The notes: generated by a model from the letters alone, not told the origin. 9,044 nt of DNA from JAHFOW01 sp964370795 (GCA_964370795.1 CAYJME010000140.1:1-9044); one strand, 5' to 3'; shown: positions 1 through 7,489, counted from the first letter of the stretch. Program-made: numbers and translations.

Positions 1-74
1 GGGGGTTGTTTCCCTTTGATCGGGGGATTTGGTTGCGGCATAGCTGCGCTAGGATAGAGAACAGTTACTATCAA
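1..74 (-). other. Possible start of a further gene running off the left edge
   Basis: A minus-strand frame is open from a TTG codon at 72-74 to the window edge. It also contains an ATG at 39-41, after which the codons read MPQPNPPIKGK. The proline-rich stretch could be an N-terminus following a short hydrophobic segment (LIVTVLYPSAA). Only about 24 codons are visible, no strong ribosome-binding site precedes either start, and I recognise no family. It may be chance. Confidence 0.2.
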
Positions 75-125
75 TCAGTGAATTTTGTCTGTTTTGAACA
101 CGATACATAAAAGAAAAAATTTTGA

Positions 126-153
126 AATATTTACACGAAAAAATGTAAATATT
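126..153 (-). terminator. Terminator-like hairpin after the response regulator gene
   Basis: Perfect 10-bp inverted repeat, AATATTTACA at 126-135 and TGTAAATATT at 144-153, with an 8-nt loop. It starts two bases past the stop codon at 156-158. Read on the minus strand it is followed by a T-rich run (about 106-124). The stem is AT-rich and so weaker than a textbook intrinsic terminator, but its position at the end of the two-component operon supports the call. Confidence 0.6.
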
Positions 154-155
154 AC

Positions 156-1505
156 TTATACGTCAATTCCATATGTCTTTAATTTGTTGTAAAGGGTTTT
201 TAAGGATATGCCAAGGGTTTCGGCTGTAAGAGTCTTATTCATCTGTTTTTCACGTAATACCTTGAGGATGTGGTCCTTTTCGACCTTTGCAAGGCTCAAT
301 GCTGATTCTTCTCTCTTATTCTGGATGAAAGGCATACCGCGAATGTTCTGGGGTAGATCCTCGATACCAATGCTGTCCTCTTCGCTCAGTACGACCAATC
401 GTTGAATGGTGTTTTCTAACTCACGCACGTTTCCAGGCCAGGCATAATGCATCATGCATTCCATTGCATCGGGGAGGAAGGGTTTTTTCTTTTTGTTATT
501 GCAATAGTTTTTGAGGAAATGATCGATCAAGAGAGGGATGTCATCATGCCTTTCTCGTAAGGGGGGGAGTAACAGGGTAATGACATTGAGCCGGAAATAC
601 AGGTCTTCGCGGAATCGCCCGTTTTTTACTTCCTGTTCCAGGTTTTTATGGGTTGCTGCAATGATACGGGTATCAACAGTAATTACCTTATTATCGCCCA
701 CGCGGCGCACCTCGCCTGATTGAACGACACGGAGGAGTTTTGCCTGAGTATTGACGGTCAGTTCTCCAATCTCGTCCAGAAACAGAGTGCCGCCATCCGC
801 CGCTTCGCACAAGCCTATGCGGGATTCCAGGGCGCCGGTAAATGCACCTTTTACATGTCCAAAGAGTTCGCTTTCCAGAATTGTTTCTTGCAGGGTGGCA
901 CAATTTACCACCACAAAAGGTTTATGCGTCCGTGTGCTGCGCTGGTGAATCATCTGGGCAACGAGTTCTTTTCCCGTGCCGCTCTCTCCCTGGATCAGTA
1001 CTGTTGAATCCGACGGCGCAACCTTATCAATCATTTTGTAAACGGCGTTCATTGCTGTACTGTTTCCAACGATGGTAGGAATTTTCTGAGTAACTTTTAC
1101 CAACCGCCTGAGGTGCGCGTTTTCCCTGCTTAATTGCCGTTTTTCCAACGCCTTTTGTAAAAGGGCATTAAGCTCGCTTAGGTGACACGGTTTTGTCAGG
1201 TAGTCGTAAGCGCCGGATTTTATTGCCTGAACTGCGCTTTCAATTGTGCCCTGACCGGTGAGGATGATTACTTCAGTGGTAGGTTCCAGTTCCTTTCCCC
1301 TTTTCAAGACTTCAATGCCATTCATGACGGGCATGTTCATATCAACAATTAATACATCAAAATCCCGCTCCTGCAGGGTTTTCAGGGTGTCGGCGCCGTT
1401 TCCACAGCAGGTGACATTATATCCCATGCGGGTAAGTTCCTTCGCCATGACAGTACGGAGCATTTCTTCATCGTCGGTAAAAAGTATATTGGGTTTTTTG
1501 CTCAT
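156..1505 (-). CDS. Sigma-54-dependent response regulator, NtrC family
   Basis: This 449-residue cytoplasmic transcription activator has the standard three-domain NtrC layout. The receiver domain (about 5-118) has acidic-pocket D11/D12, phospho-acceptor D55 (in VLIVDMNMP), T83 and K105. The AAA+ domain (about 144-385) has Walker A GESGTGKE at 173-180, the sigma-54-contacting GAFTGA loop at 220-225, Walker B with D244/E245, candidate arginine fingers R299 and R305, and WPGNVREL at 356-363. The C-terminal Fis-type helix-turn-helix is at about 410-445. Every key residue I looked for is present, so it should be active. The ATG at 1503-1505 is preceded by AAGGA with 11 nt spacing. It lies 42 nt downstream of the histidine kinase gene on the same strand, its presumed partner. 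The family converts phosphorylation into ATP-driven opening of sigma-54 promoters. The AtoC, ZraR and NtrC subgroups cannot be told apart from this sequence alone. Confidence 0.95.
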   Translation of the reverse strand: MSKKPNILFTDDEEMLRTVMAKELTRMGYNVTCCGNGADTLKTLQERDFDVLIVDMNMPVMNGIEVLKRGKELEPTTEVIILTGQGTIESAVQAIKSGAYDYLTKPCHLSELNALLQKALEKRQLSRENAHLRRLVKVTQKIPTIVGNSTAMNAVYKMIDKVAPSDSTVLIQGESGTGKELVAQMIHQRSTRTHKPFVVVNCATLQETILESELFGHVKGAFTGALESRIGLCEAADGGTLFLDEIGELTVNTQAKLLRVVQSGEVRRVGDNKVITVDTRIIAATHKNLEQEVKNGRFREDLYFRLNVITLLLPPLRERHDDIPLLIDHFLKNYCNNKKKKPFLPDAMECMMHYAWPGNVRELENTIQRLVVLSEEDSIGIEDLPQNIRGMPFIQNKREESALSLAKVEKDHILKVLREKQMNKTLTAETLGISLKTLYNKLKTYGIDV

Positions 1506-1547
1506 TTATTTTGTGTCCTTATGGTTTCATTCTCCGTATTTACCTTT

Positions 1548-3089
1548 CTACGCTGCTAAAAGTAATGTTATCGTAAAGGTCGCTCCTTTTCCAGCGCCTT
1601 CACTCGAAACTTCGATTCTCCCATTGTGGATATCTATAATACCATAACATATGGCAAGACCAAGTCCGGTACCTTTCCCCGTGGGTTTTGTGGTAAAAAA
1701 CGGATCGAATATCTTATCGATATGTTCAGGGTTTATTCCAGCGCCGGTATCCTTAACCATAATTTGTACGGTCATTTGCTTGATGATGGTTGATATGAAT
1801 ATATCACCCCCAGCCTCAGTTGCATGGAGCGCATTAATAATTAAATTCAGAAAAACCTGCTTGAGCTGCTGCGGGTCTCCGATTACTTCACACGGGCATT
1901 CAGAGAGGTTCAGTCGGATACCCTGATACCTTGTTTGAAACTGATGTTTGACAATGGACAGCGTATCGTGAATGACAAGGTTGATATTGATTCGGTCAAA
2001 TTTAGGTTCTGACTGTCGCGAGAAATTGAGCAAATTAGAGGTAATGGATTTGCACCGGTAGGTCTCATTGCAGATGATATTCAAATATTCAGGAAATATT
2101 TCCAATTCCTCTCTGGTATTGGGATGTCCCTTGTGATCCTGTATCGTTTTGAGCCGTTCTATTAACCCTTCTGCGCAACTTGCCACGGAGGCCAGTGGAT
2201 TATTGATCTCATGGGCTAAACCTGTGGCGAGTGTTCCAATACTTGCCAGTTTTTCAGATTGTATTAACTTGCGCTGGGTGAGTTGCAGTTTTTTATAAGC
2301 CCCCCGGATTTCCTGGGTTCTTTCTTCAACCTTCAATTCCAGGGTATTTCGGGCTTCGACGAGCTGGTTCGTTCTCGTATTAATAACCCGCGCCGCTTTT
2401 AAAACAATGAGAAAGAGGGAGAGAAATAAAATCCCCATGGCCGAGCCGGTCATGATAATGGCTTTTTCCCGCGCCTTGCCAATTTGTTTCTTCAGCTCCG
2501 ACATATCCTGATATATTTCCAGGACGCCTACCTGTTTTTTCCTGTGCTCATTTTTTTCCATTTCATAAAAGGGGTAATAACTTTCAAGCAGGGTTTCTAC
2601 CACATAAGAGCCTTTTGAATCAGTTGTACCGGCAAGTCGCAATGCAGATTCAGAATGGCCGCTGATGGCGGAATCCAACTTTGAGTTCTGTCCACGATCA
2701 ATGGTAAACCCAATGTGCTCTGGTATGGTACTGTATATGATATGACCTTCCATATCGTAAAGATACAATTTCTTTATATTCAGACCGTACATATTTTCAT
2801 GGACAACCTTGTCGAGTCTTTTTAATTGATCGCGGTTGTTTTCCAGGTCGATGAATTTATTTTTTTTGAGAGTAGGGCGGAGGAAGTCTTTATAAATTTC
2901 ATAATTCAGGTGGCTGACAAAATACTGCGCGTATTTCTCACTTCTCTTGATGAGTTCCTCGCTCTCCATGCGGGGAAATATCCAGCCTACTGCCAGACTC
3001 AATACACCAATGATGACAAAACTGGTGATGGCATAATAGAGTATGAGATTAAATTTTTCCGGATGGAGAATTTTCTGAAAATTTGGCAT
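1548..3089 (-). CDS. Membrane sensor histidine kinase paired with the NtrC-type regulator
   Basis: The 513-residue inner-membrane kinase has a first transmembrane helix at about 15-37. A periplasmic region (about 40-207) with the alternating character of a Cache/PAS-like sensor follows, and the second helix is at about 210-231. A charged coiled-coil linker (about 240-280) leads straight into the HisKA domain, where LAHEINNPL places the phospho-acceptor at H293. I see no HAMP domain between membrane and kinase core. The ATPase domain has the N box (N415, N419), DTGAGI at 447-452, FDPFFTTK at 461-468 and GKGTGLGL at 471-478, all intact. The catalytic part resembles the NtrB/AtoS/ZraS type, which typically serves sigma-54 regulators, matching the regulator gene 42 nt downstream. 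The signal sensed is unknown. The ATG at 3087-3089 lacks an obvious Shine-Dalgarno sequence but fits the first helix. Confidence 0.93.
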   Translation of the reverse strand: MPNFQKILHPEKFNLILYYAITSFVIIGVLSLAVGWIFPRMESEELIKRSEKYAQYFVSHLNYEIYKDFLRPTLKKNKFIDLENNRDQLKRLDKVVHENMYGLNIKKLYLYDMEGHIIYSTIPEHIGFTIDRGQNSKLDSAISGHSESALRLAGTTDSKGSYVVETLLESYYPFYEMEKNEHRKKQVGVLEIYQDMSELKKQIGKAREKAIIMTGSAMGILFLSLFLIVLKAARVINTRTNQLVEARNTLELKVEERTQEIRGAYKKLQLTQRKLIQSEKLASIGTLATGLAHEINNPLASVASCAEGLIERLKTIQDHKGHPNTREELEIFPEYLNIICNETYRCKSITSNLLNFSRQSEPKFDRININLVIHDTLSIVKHQFQTRYQGIRLNLSECPCEVIGDPQQLKQVFLNLIINALHATEAGGDIFISTIIKQMTVQIMVKDTGAGINPEHIDKIFDPFFTTKPTGKGTGLGLAICYGIIDIHNGRIEVSSEGAGKGATFTITLLLAA

Positions 3090-3133
3090 AGGGTTGAAAC
3101 ATATCGCCTGGTTATAAGTTGTTTATAAATAGC

Positions 3134-3168
3134 GAATATTGAACGTCGAATGGTGAATTACGAATAAG
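3134..3168 (+). repeat. Degenerate heptamer tandem repeat (GAAnnnn x5)
   Basis: Five consecutive 7-base units each begin with GAA: GAATATT, GAACGTC, GAATGGT, GAATTAC and GAATAAG. The units are imperfect, but the phase holds for 35 bases. It sits about 45 bp upstream of the kinase start codon. Similar low-complexity GAA-type heptamers occur between genes in some environmental bacteria; their function is unknown. Confidence 0.5.
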
Positions 3169-3429
3169 AATACCCGGGTTTTTAATCTGTTTTTATTAGT
3201 TTGTATAGCCTTGTATTTCTTTTCATTTTATCAGTAATTTCAAGACTCTCAAGGTAATTTGATTTTTATTTGTCTTTACCAGTATCTTCATTGAAAAGTT
3301 TAGAAATGGGGAAATTGAAGAAAAAGACGATACTTTTAACTGGTGGGCGGAGAAGAAACTTGTAACGGAACTTAACCTGTTTTAAAAAGACTGGCTTATT
3401 CGTATCATTATCAGACACATGATAGGAAA

Positions 3430-3495
3430 TTAGTTTTCAGATACGATAACGCCGAACATCATACAGAAGTAGAAACCTATCCCCATCATAAGCAT
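3430..3495 (-). CDS. Possible 21-residue hydrophobic peptide
   Basis: A frame from ATG at 3493-3495 to TAA at 3430-3432 encodes a very hydrophobic peptide containing GIGFYFCMMFGVIVSEN, which could span a membrane. It overlaps the end of the neighbouring short frame by about 10 nt. The only strong purine run (AAGGAGGAGAT, 3523-3533) is too far upstream to serve this ATG, so translation is doubtful. No family is recognised. Confidence 0.15.
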   Translation of the reverse strand: MLMMGIGFYFCMMFGVIVSEN

Positions 3496-3602
3496 TTTGA
3501 AAACAATGTTTTACCTTTTTTTATCTCCTCCTTATCCAGGTTAAGGGCAACAATGAGCGGAACTATAGTAGCTATTATTCCGACAATTAATAATCCAATA
3601 TT
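3486..3602 (-). pseudogene. Possible remnant of a membrane-anchored protein, start lost
   Basis: Just downstream of the cyclase stop, a 38-codon frame encodes a clear transmembrane-like segment (GLLIVGIIATIVPLIVALNL), then DKEEIKKGKTLFSKCL and a stop. It has no ATG or GTG start; the first TTG falls after the hydrophobic part. The pattern of a hydrophobic anchor, a charged stretch and GKxLFxxC resembles the beginning of a membrane-anchored c-type cytochrome, whose haem motif would continue CxxCH. The frame stops before a second cysteine, and no CxxCH is found in the next bases. The cytochrome idea is inference from a few residues. A chance open frame remains possible. Confidence 0.25.
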
Positions 3603-3607
3603 TTAAA

Positions 3608-5587
3608 TTAAATATGGGTATTCATATCAAGATTGTAAAAACGGTATGTGTTTTTGCCCTGCCCTTTGGAAAGATACATGGCGACGTCTGCCAGTTTAAT
3701 CAGGTTGTCTACGTCATGCGCATCGAGGGGAAAGAGACTGATGCCCATGCTGGCTGTGGTATGAATTACATGGCCTTGTATTTCAAATGGCTGCGCTGTC
3801 ATCGTGAGGATTTTTTGCGCAATAATGCAAACGTCCTGTGCTTGTATAAGATCGGGAAGGACCAGCATAAATTCATCGCCGCCCATGCGTGCAATAGTGT
3901 CGCCTTCACGTACACACTGTGTCAGGCGCTTTGCCACAGCTTTCAGGAGAGAATCTCCCATTTGATGTCCAAAAGAATCATTGACGACCTTGAAGGAATC
4001 CAGGTCAAGGAGTAAGGCCGCCACCACCTTTTTACTCCGTTTTGCCTGATTAATCGATACCTTCAGGCGGTCATGGAATAACATGCGGTTCGGTAAATTC
4101 GTGAGGGGGTCATGATAGGCGATGTGTCTTAATGCCTCCATTGCCCGTTTGCGGGCAATCGTATTGCCAACTATCTCTGCAGTTATACGGAGCAAATCAA
4201 TGTTTTCTTCAGGCCATGCGCCGGTGGTTATGACGTTGTCAAAACCAATAAATCCAATGAGCTCTTTTTCTGTATACACGGGCAGTACCAGTAATGATTT
4301 GATGTCCTGCATTTCAAGTATTTGTTTCTCGGCAGCCGCCTCGAGAGGCATCTGAGAAACATCCGTAATGTGAATTGTTTTGTCGGCACGCAGGTGCGCC
4401 ATCCACCAGGGGGCGATTTCTGTAGGAAGATTCTGGAGATTTTGAATTTCGGATGTAACTCCCGTTTCACACCATTCGTGAGTATTGTCCATAATTTTTC
4501 CGTATTCCCGGAACTGAAAAAGGTATGCCCTGCTTGCGCTTCCCAGATGCCCAATATCTGCCAGTGTTTCAAAAACCGCATCATTAAAGTCTGAAAGAAA
4601 GGCAAACCGGGTAGAAATCTTTGCCACGGTCTTTTCAAAATTTATTCTGTAATTAAGGGCATCCTCTGCCTGTTTCCGTTTTATAAACTGACCAAGTTGT
4701 CTTCCCGCAGCGCCCATCGCGTTGAGCAAGTCCTCATACGGTTGCTTTATCTCGCGGCTGTAAAAACTCATGACGCCGAGCATTTCACCGTCGCTTAAAA
4801 CAGGGAAACCAAAGGCGCCATGTACTTTTTCCTCGCGTATGACGCCTGAACGGAGAAAGCGTGTATCGCAGGCAGCATCTTCAATCCAGATGGGTTTGGC
4901 GCTTGACCAGATACTTCCCGGTAGTCCAACACCTGGTGGAAAGGTAATAGCGCGGGCAGTTGTTTCGAATGCTGGTATTTCGAATGATGGTACATGCCAG
5001 ATGTTGGTACAATAAAGGAGATTGGGTTTTTTGTCTATAGTCCAGAATTCGCCGCAATCCCATTCAAGTCCTTCGCAGATGGCCTGGATTATTTTTCTAA
5101 CAGCATCCTCAAGAGTATGCGATTCTGCCAGTATGCGCGTTGTTGTATGTTGGATGCACAGTCGTTGTTCTATCTTTTTGCGGTCAGTGATATCCTGACT
5201 CGTTCCATTCATTTGAATTGCATGGTCGTTATTATCATAAATGACTTCGGCCTCGGAATGAATGAAACGTACCGATGCGTTTGGCTGGATGATACGGAAA
5301 TCAAGGCAATAAGGTTTCCTCCTATACAGCGTTTCCTGGACAGAATTCTTTACTAATTCTCTATCGGCAGGGTGAACGGAATTGAGGAATGACTCAAAGG
5401 TAGCGCCGAATTGCCGGGAGGTTAAACCGAAGATACGATAGATTTCATCAGACCACTGGATTTTGTTTTTTACAATGTCCCATTCCCAACTCCCAACATG
5501 GGCGATTCGCTGTACATTGATAAAACGGGCATCGCTTTTTCTGAGCGCCTCCTCCATTTGTTTTTGGAGGGTGATATTATGTACCAT
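3608..5587 (-). CDS. PAS-GAF-GAF-GGDEF diguanylate cyclase (N-terminally truncated)
   Basis: This 659-residue predicted cytoplasmic enzyme makes cyclic di-GMP from two GTP. It opens with the tail of a lost PAS domain (HNITLQKQMEEAL, 3-15). A full PAS domain follows (about 20-140; WSDEIYRIFGL, VHPADREL, then ITDRKKIEQ). Next are GAF domain 1 (about 145-305, with PPGVGLPGSIW) and GAF domain 2 (about 315-480). The cyclase domain (about 485-650) has HDPLTNLPNR at 492-501, metal-binding D528 and an intact GGDEF at 569-573. An RxxD motif (R560-D563) lies five residues before GGDEF, the position of the product-inhibition I-site. No EAL domain is present and there are no membrane segments. The ATG at 5585-5587 has no ribosome-binding site and lies inside PAS-type sequence whose upstream part continues in two frames, so the true N-terminus is uncertain. 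It lies 180 bp downstream of the porin gene. Confidence 0.92.
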   Translation of the reverse strand: MVHNITLQKQMEEALRKSDARFINVQRIAHVGSWEWDIVKNKIQWSDEIYRIFGLTSRQFGATFESFLNSVHPADRELVKNSVQETLYRRKPYCLDFRIIQPNASVRFIHSEAEVIYDNNDHAIQMNGTSQDITDRKKIEQRLCIQHTTTRILAESHTLEDAVRKIIQAICEGLEWDCGEFWTIDKKPNLLYCTNIWHVPSFEIPAFETTARAITFPPGVGLPGSIWSSAKPIWIEDAACDTRFLRSGVIREEKVHGAFGFPVLSDGEMLGVMSFYSREIKQPYEDLLNAMGAAGRQLGQFIKRKQAEDALNYRINFEKTVAKISTRFAFLSDFNDAVFETLADIGHLGSASRAYLFQFREYGKIMDNTHEWCETGVTSEIQNLQNLPTEIAPWWMAHLRADKTIHITDVSQMPLEAAAEKQILEMQDIKSLLVLPVYTEKELIGFIGFDNVITTGAWPEENIDLLRITAEIVGNTIARKRAMEALRHIAYHDPLTNLPNRMLFHDRLKVSINQAKRSKKVVAALLLDLDSFKVVNDSFGHQMGDSLLKAVAKRLTQCVREGDTIARMGGDEFMLVLPDLIQAQDVCIIAQKILTMTAQPFEIQGHVIHTTASMGISLFPLDAHDVDNLIKLADVAMYLSKGQGKNTYRFYNLDMNTHI

Positions 5588-5709
5588 ACTGTAATAAGCA
5601 CGGCCTTTCTTCCATGAAACAATATCAAACTTCTGGTGATTTCTCCTTCGGTCAGGTTGCCATCTTTCGTAAGGTGTTTCAATAGTATTTGGTTATTAAT
5701 GTACAGTAT
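5588..5709 (-). pseudogene. Decayed PAS-domain end upstream of the cyclase
   Basis: The frame 5635-5709 reads KHLTKDGNLTEGEIT, a typical PAS segment (H-x-TKDG...EIT). The continuation KFDIVSWKKGRAYYS, which leads directly into the cyclase frame, is in another frame beginning at 5632. The switch at about 5630-5637 corresponds to one missing base or two extra. Upstream, both frames are closed by stops (5710-5712 in the first; 5693-5698 in the second), and the N-terminal two thirds of a PAS domain are absent before the porin gene. This supports a once longer cyclase gene that lost its 5' part. Confidence 0.6.
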
Positions 5710-5737
5710 TTATGAATCTATGTAAAGACAAAATCAA
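5709..5737 (-). promoter_or_regulatory. Weak candidate sigma-70 promoter upstream of the cyclase
   Basis: On the minus strand TTGATT (5732-5737) and CATAAA (5709-5714) are separated by 17 bp, each matching 4 of 6 consensus bases. It would transcribe the cyclase from about 5702, leaving a 115-nt leader over the PAS relic. The area is AT-rich, so such pairs arise easily by chance. Confidence 0.2.
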
Positions 5738-5767
5738 CGTGTTAAGATTATCTAAATCATGAGGTCT

Positions 5768-6922
5768 TTACCATCGAAATATAGCCTGGACAAATGATTT
5801 TCCATGTGTTTCCACCCCGGGTTCATTTTCAACTTCATATTCTAACTTAAATTCCAGATGTTCCATAGGGGAGTAATTAAGCCCAAACGATATCCTGTCT
5901 GCCTCATTGCCTTCGGTTATATCCCTGTTCGGGTCTACGGAATCAAAACGGAGCGCTCCTTCCAGATATCGTAAATAATTCAAATTGAATGGATATCTGT
6001 ATGACGTCTGGAGATAATAACCATCCCTTTGGTAATCTCCGCCCTTTGCGGATGATTGTTCAACATTGCTGATGATATATTCTCCGCGTATTTCCAGATT
6101 GCCCCTTTTAAATTGAATATCAGCCCCGAAAAAGTCAATGTCGCGCTTATTGCCCTCATCATAAGCTCCCCGTGAGTATGAACTTCCTATTTCCAGTCCT
6201 GGCAAAAACTCATATCCAACTCTGCCCCCGATGGCCTTGTTACTGTTGTTGTCCCAGAGTTGCTGCACATCTTCCGGTTCCGGCCCTTCCAGGCCGTTTG
6301 ACAATGCTATTTCGTATTTCAATTTTGTGTCGGCTGGAAAGGATAGGGTTCCCATGAGCATAATGCCAATATCTGAATATGTTCCGGGAACAATTCGAAT
6401 TGAAGGAAATGGGCGGTCTATGAGTTTGTTAAGCGGACCGTCTTCGACGAACCTCTCGATGCCCAGAGGATATTTAAATTTTCCTGCGCGAAATACGAGG
6501 AGCTTCTTCTCCAGGATTTCATAATCAAATTCACATTTTTCCAATGCATATTTTTGCAATCCTTTGGTAATTTCTACTTCTGAATCAAAGGACAGTTTCC
6601 TCGTTATCTGTTTGCCCAGCCAGAAAGTAAACTCGTTTTCCTCCAGAAAACTTGACGATGGTTGCTGGGATTCATCGTCCCGTCCGTGAATGGGCGATGT
6701 TACCTCGAAAAATCCATGAAATTCAAATTTTTTCCACGCTTCATCCTCCAGGGGAACTGATGCGACATTAAAATTATAATCCTCCGGCGCCGGGGTTATT
6801 TCTTCCGCTTTGATGGTATTGAAATCTGTTGTGCCGTGAGAAGTTTTATCCGGCTCGTTTTCTGCAAAACAAGCGTATACCGGAAAAAAAAGCGTGAGAA
6901 ATAAAAACAGGCAACATTTCAT
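5768..6922 (-). CDS. Outer-membrane porin, phosphate-selective OprO/OprP-like
   Basis: The 384-residue protein starts with a signal peptide (basic K2, hydrophobic CLFLFLTLFFPVYA, likely cleavage after A20 in ACFA-EN). A short acidic linker (about 21-60) follows, then alternating strand patterns typical of a beta-barrel (for example FTFWLGKQITRKLSFDSEVE at 98-117 and LEFKLEYEVE at 356-365). FRAGKFKYPLGIER (144-157) is a hallmark-like stretch of the OprP/OprO porin family. The chain ends in FRW, the C-terminal aromatic that the outer-membrane assembly machinery recognises. The family forms diffusion channels, some anion- or phosphate-selective; the substrate here cannot be read from sequence. 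The ATG at 6920-6922 is preceded by AGGTG at short spacing. The cyclase lies 180 bp downstream with no terminator seen between them. Confidence 0.85.
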   Translation of the reverse strand: MKCCLFLFLTLFFPVYACFAENEPDKTSHGTTDFNTIKAEEITPAPEDYNFNVASVPLEDEAWKKFEFHGFFEVTSPIHGRDDESQQPSSSFLEENEFTFWLGKQITRKLSFDSEVEITKGLQKYALEKCEFDYEILEKKLLVFRAGKFKYPLGIERFVEDGPLNKLIDRPFPSIRIVPGTYSDIGIMLMGTLSFPADTKLKYEIALSNGLEGPEPEDVQQLWDNNSNKAIGGRVGYEFLPGLEIGSSYSRGAYDEGNKRDIDFFGADIQFKRGNLEIRGEYIISNVEQSSAKGGDYQRDGYYLQTSYRYPFNLNYLRYLEGALRFDSVDPNRDITEGNEADRISFGLNYSPMEHLEFKLEYEVENEPGVETHGKSFVQAIFRW

Positions 6923-6947
6923 ACACCTAAAATGCAGAAAATGTTAA

Positions 6948-6975
6948 TATATAATATAATCTTCGTTCTTAACAA
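6948..6975 (-). promoter_or_regulatory. Candidate sigma-70 promoter for the porin gene
   Basis: On the minus strand TTGTTA (6970-6975) and TATATA (6948-6953) are 16 bp apart, each 4 of 6 to consensus, about 25 bp before the porin start codon. The -10 area is a run of alternating A/T that offers several overlapping hexamers, so the exact position is uncertain. Confidence 0.3.
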
Positions 6976-7050
6976 GTTTACTTTCGGGGAGGTAAAAGTA
7001 ATAATTAAATCGGCATTTGCTGTATTATACTGATGCGTTTAAATTTATAA

Positions 7051-7272
7051 AGTAAATTGTTACCTAAATCCTGCAAGCAGGACGAGGCCTTGTTACAGGA
7101 TAGGGGTAAAAAAGGCAGATTCTCAAGGGGATTTGAGAATCTAATACAACATAAGGGAGACGCACTTCTTCGATAAAGAATAGACGCAAAAAGAGTCTGG
7201 AAAACACTGAAAATTGAGACGGAGATGAATGGAATGGGATCCGAGGACATGCAGGGTAGTTGCTGGCGCTAA
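7051..7272 (+). pseudogene. Possible decayed coding fragment with one internal stop
   Basis: The plus frame from 7051 to the TAA at 7270-7272 is interrupted only by a TAA at 7174-7176. Its codons give hydrophilic, protein-like runs (DEALLQDRGKKGRFSRGFEN before the stop, AKRVWKTLKIETEMNGMG after it). A TTG at 7057-7059 is the only early start, without a clear ribosome-binding site. I recognise no family. The amino-acid composition resembles real coding sequence more than chance, but that is weak evidence. Confidence 0.2.
7117..7142. repeat. Perfect 10-bp inverted repeat (hairpin)
   Basis: AGATTCTCAA at 7117-7126 and TTGAGAATCT at 7133-7142 flank a six-base loop, GGGGAT. No T-run follows on either strand, so it is not a clear intrinsic terminator. 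It lies inside the interrupted plus-strand frame, about 195 bp upstream of the porin start. It could be an operator or a structured RNA element; nothing else identifies it. Confidence 0.45.
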
Positions 7273-7297
7273 CCTTTAGATACCACGATAGGGAGAA

Positions 7298-7489
7298 CTA
7301 TGAAGATAGCAAACCAGGGGGATATTGTGGTGCTGACGGGGGTGGTACATCGATTCCGGTCTTAGTATAATTATCTACTATTTTGAGCGCATCGTGATAG
7401 CTTCAATTTGAACGAAATCCATGCAATACCACTACAGAGACATGTTCACAGATCATCCCTAATATCTTCAACCGTCGCAGGTGAATTAC
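7298..7489 (-). pseudogene. Possible decayed coding fragment downstream of the RCC1 gene
   Basis: The minus frame between stops at 7490-7492 and 7298-7300 is interrupted only by TGA at 7403-7405. Before it the codons read MICEHVSVVVLHGFRSN; after it come ALKIVDNYTKTGIDVPPP and a proline-rich end. In another frame the same DNA opens with MDALSNSPATVEDIRDDL (7446-7502), again protein-like. The alternation of plausible frames suggests a frameshifted gene, but no family is recognised. Confidence 0.2.

Larger units (their letters stand above)
3090..3607. other. 518-bp intergenic stretch with possible relics
   Basis: No convincing intact gene lies between the kinase and the cyclase. The stretch contains a degenerate heptamer repeat (3134-3168) and a plus-strand open stretch ending at 3385 (with the run NWWAEKKLVTELNLF, no start codon). 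Two short minus-strand frames (3430-3495 and 3486-3602) complete it. A promoter for the two-component operon should lie here, but I see no good -35/-10 pair just upstream of 3089. Confidence 0.5.

Noticed and set aside
5470..5682. 70-residue minus-strand frame as a separate gene
   Set aside because: Its first part is the PAS remnant of the cyclase gene and the rest is an out-of-frame reading of the cyclase; it starts with TTG and has no ribosome-binding site.
5768..6922. Porin-like protein as a lipoprotein (VYAC near residue 18)
   Set aside because: The lipobox fits poorly (Y at -2), and a standard cleavage site after A20 plus the C-terminal FRW favour an outer-membrane barrel.
7005..7250. 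81-residue minus-strand frame as a gene
   Set aside because: Its composition is rich in Ser, Leu, Pro and Cys, typical of an antisense reading; it has no ribosome-binding site and no family features.
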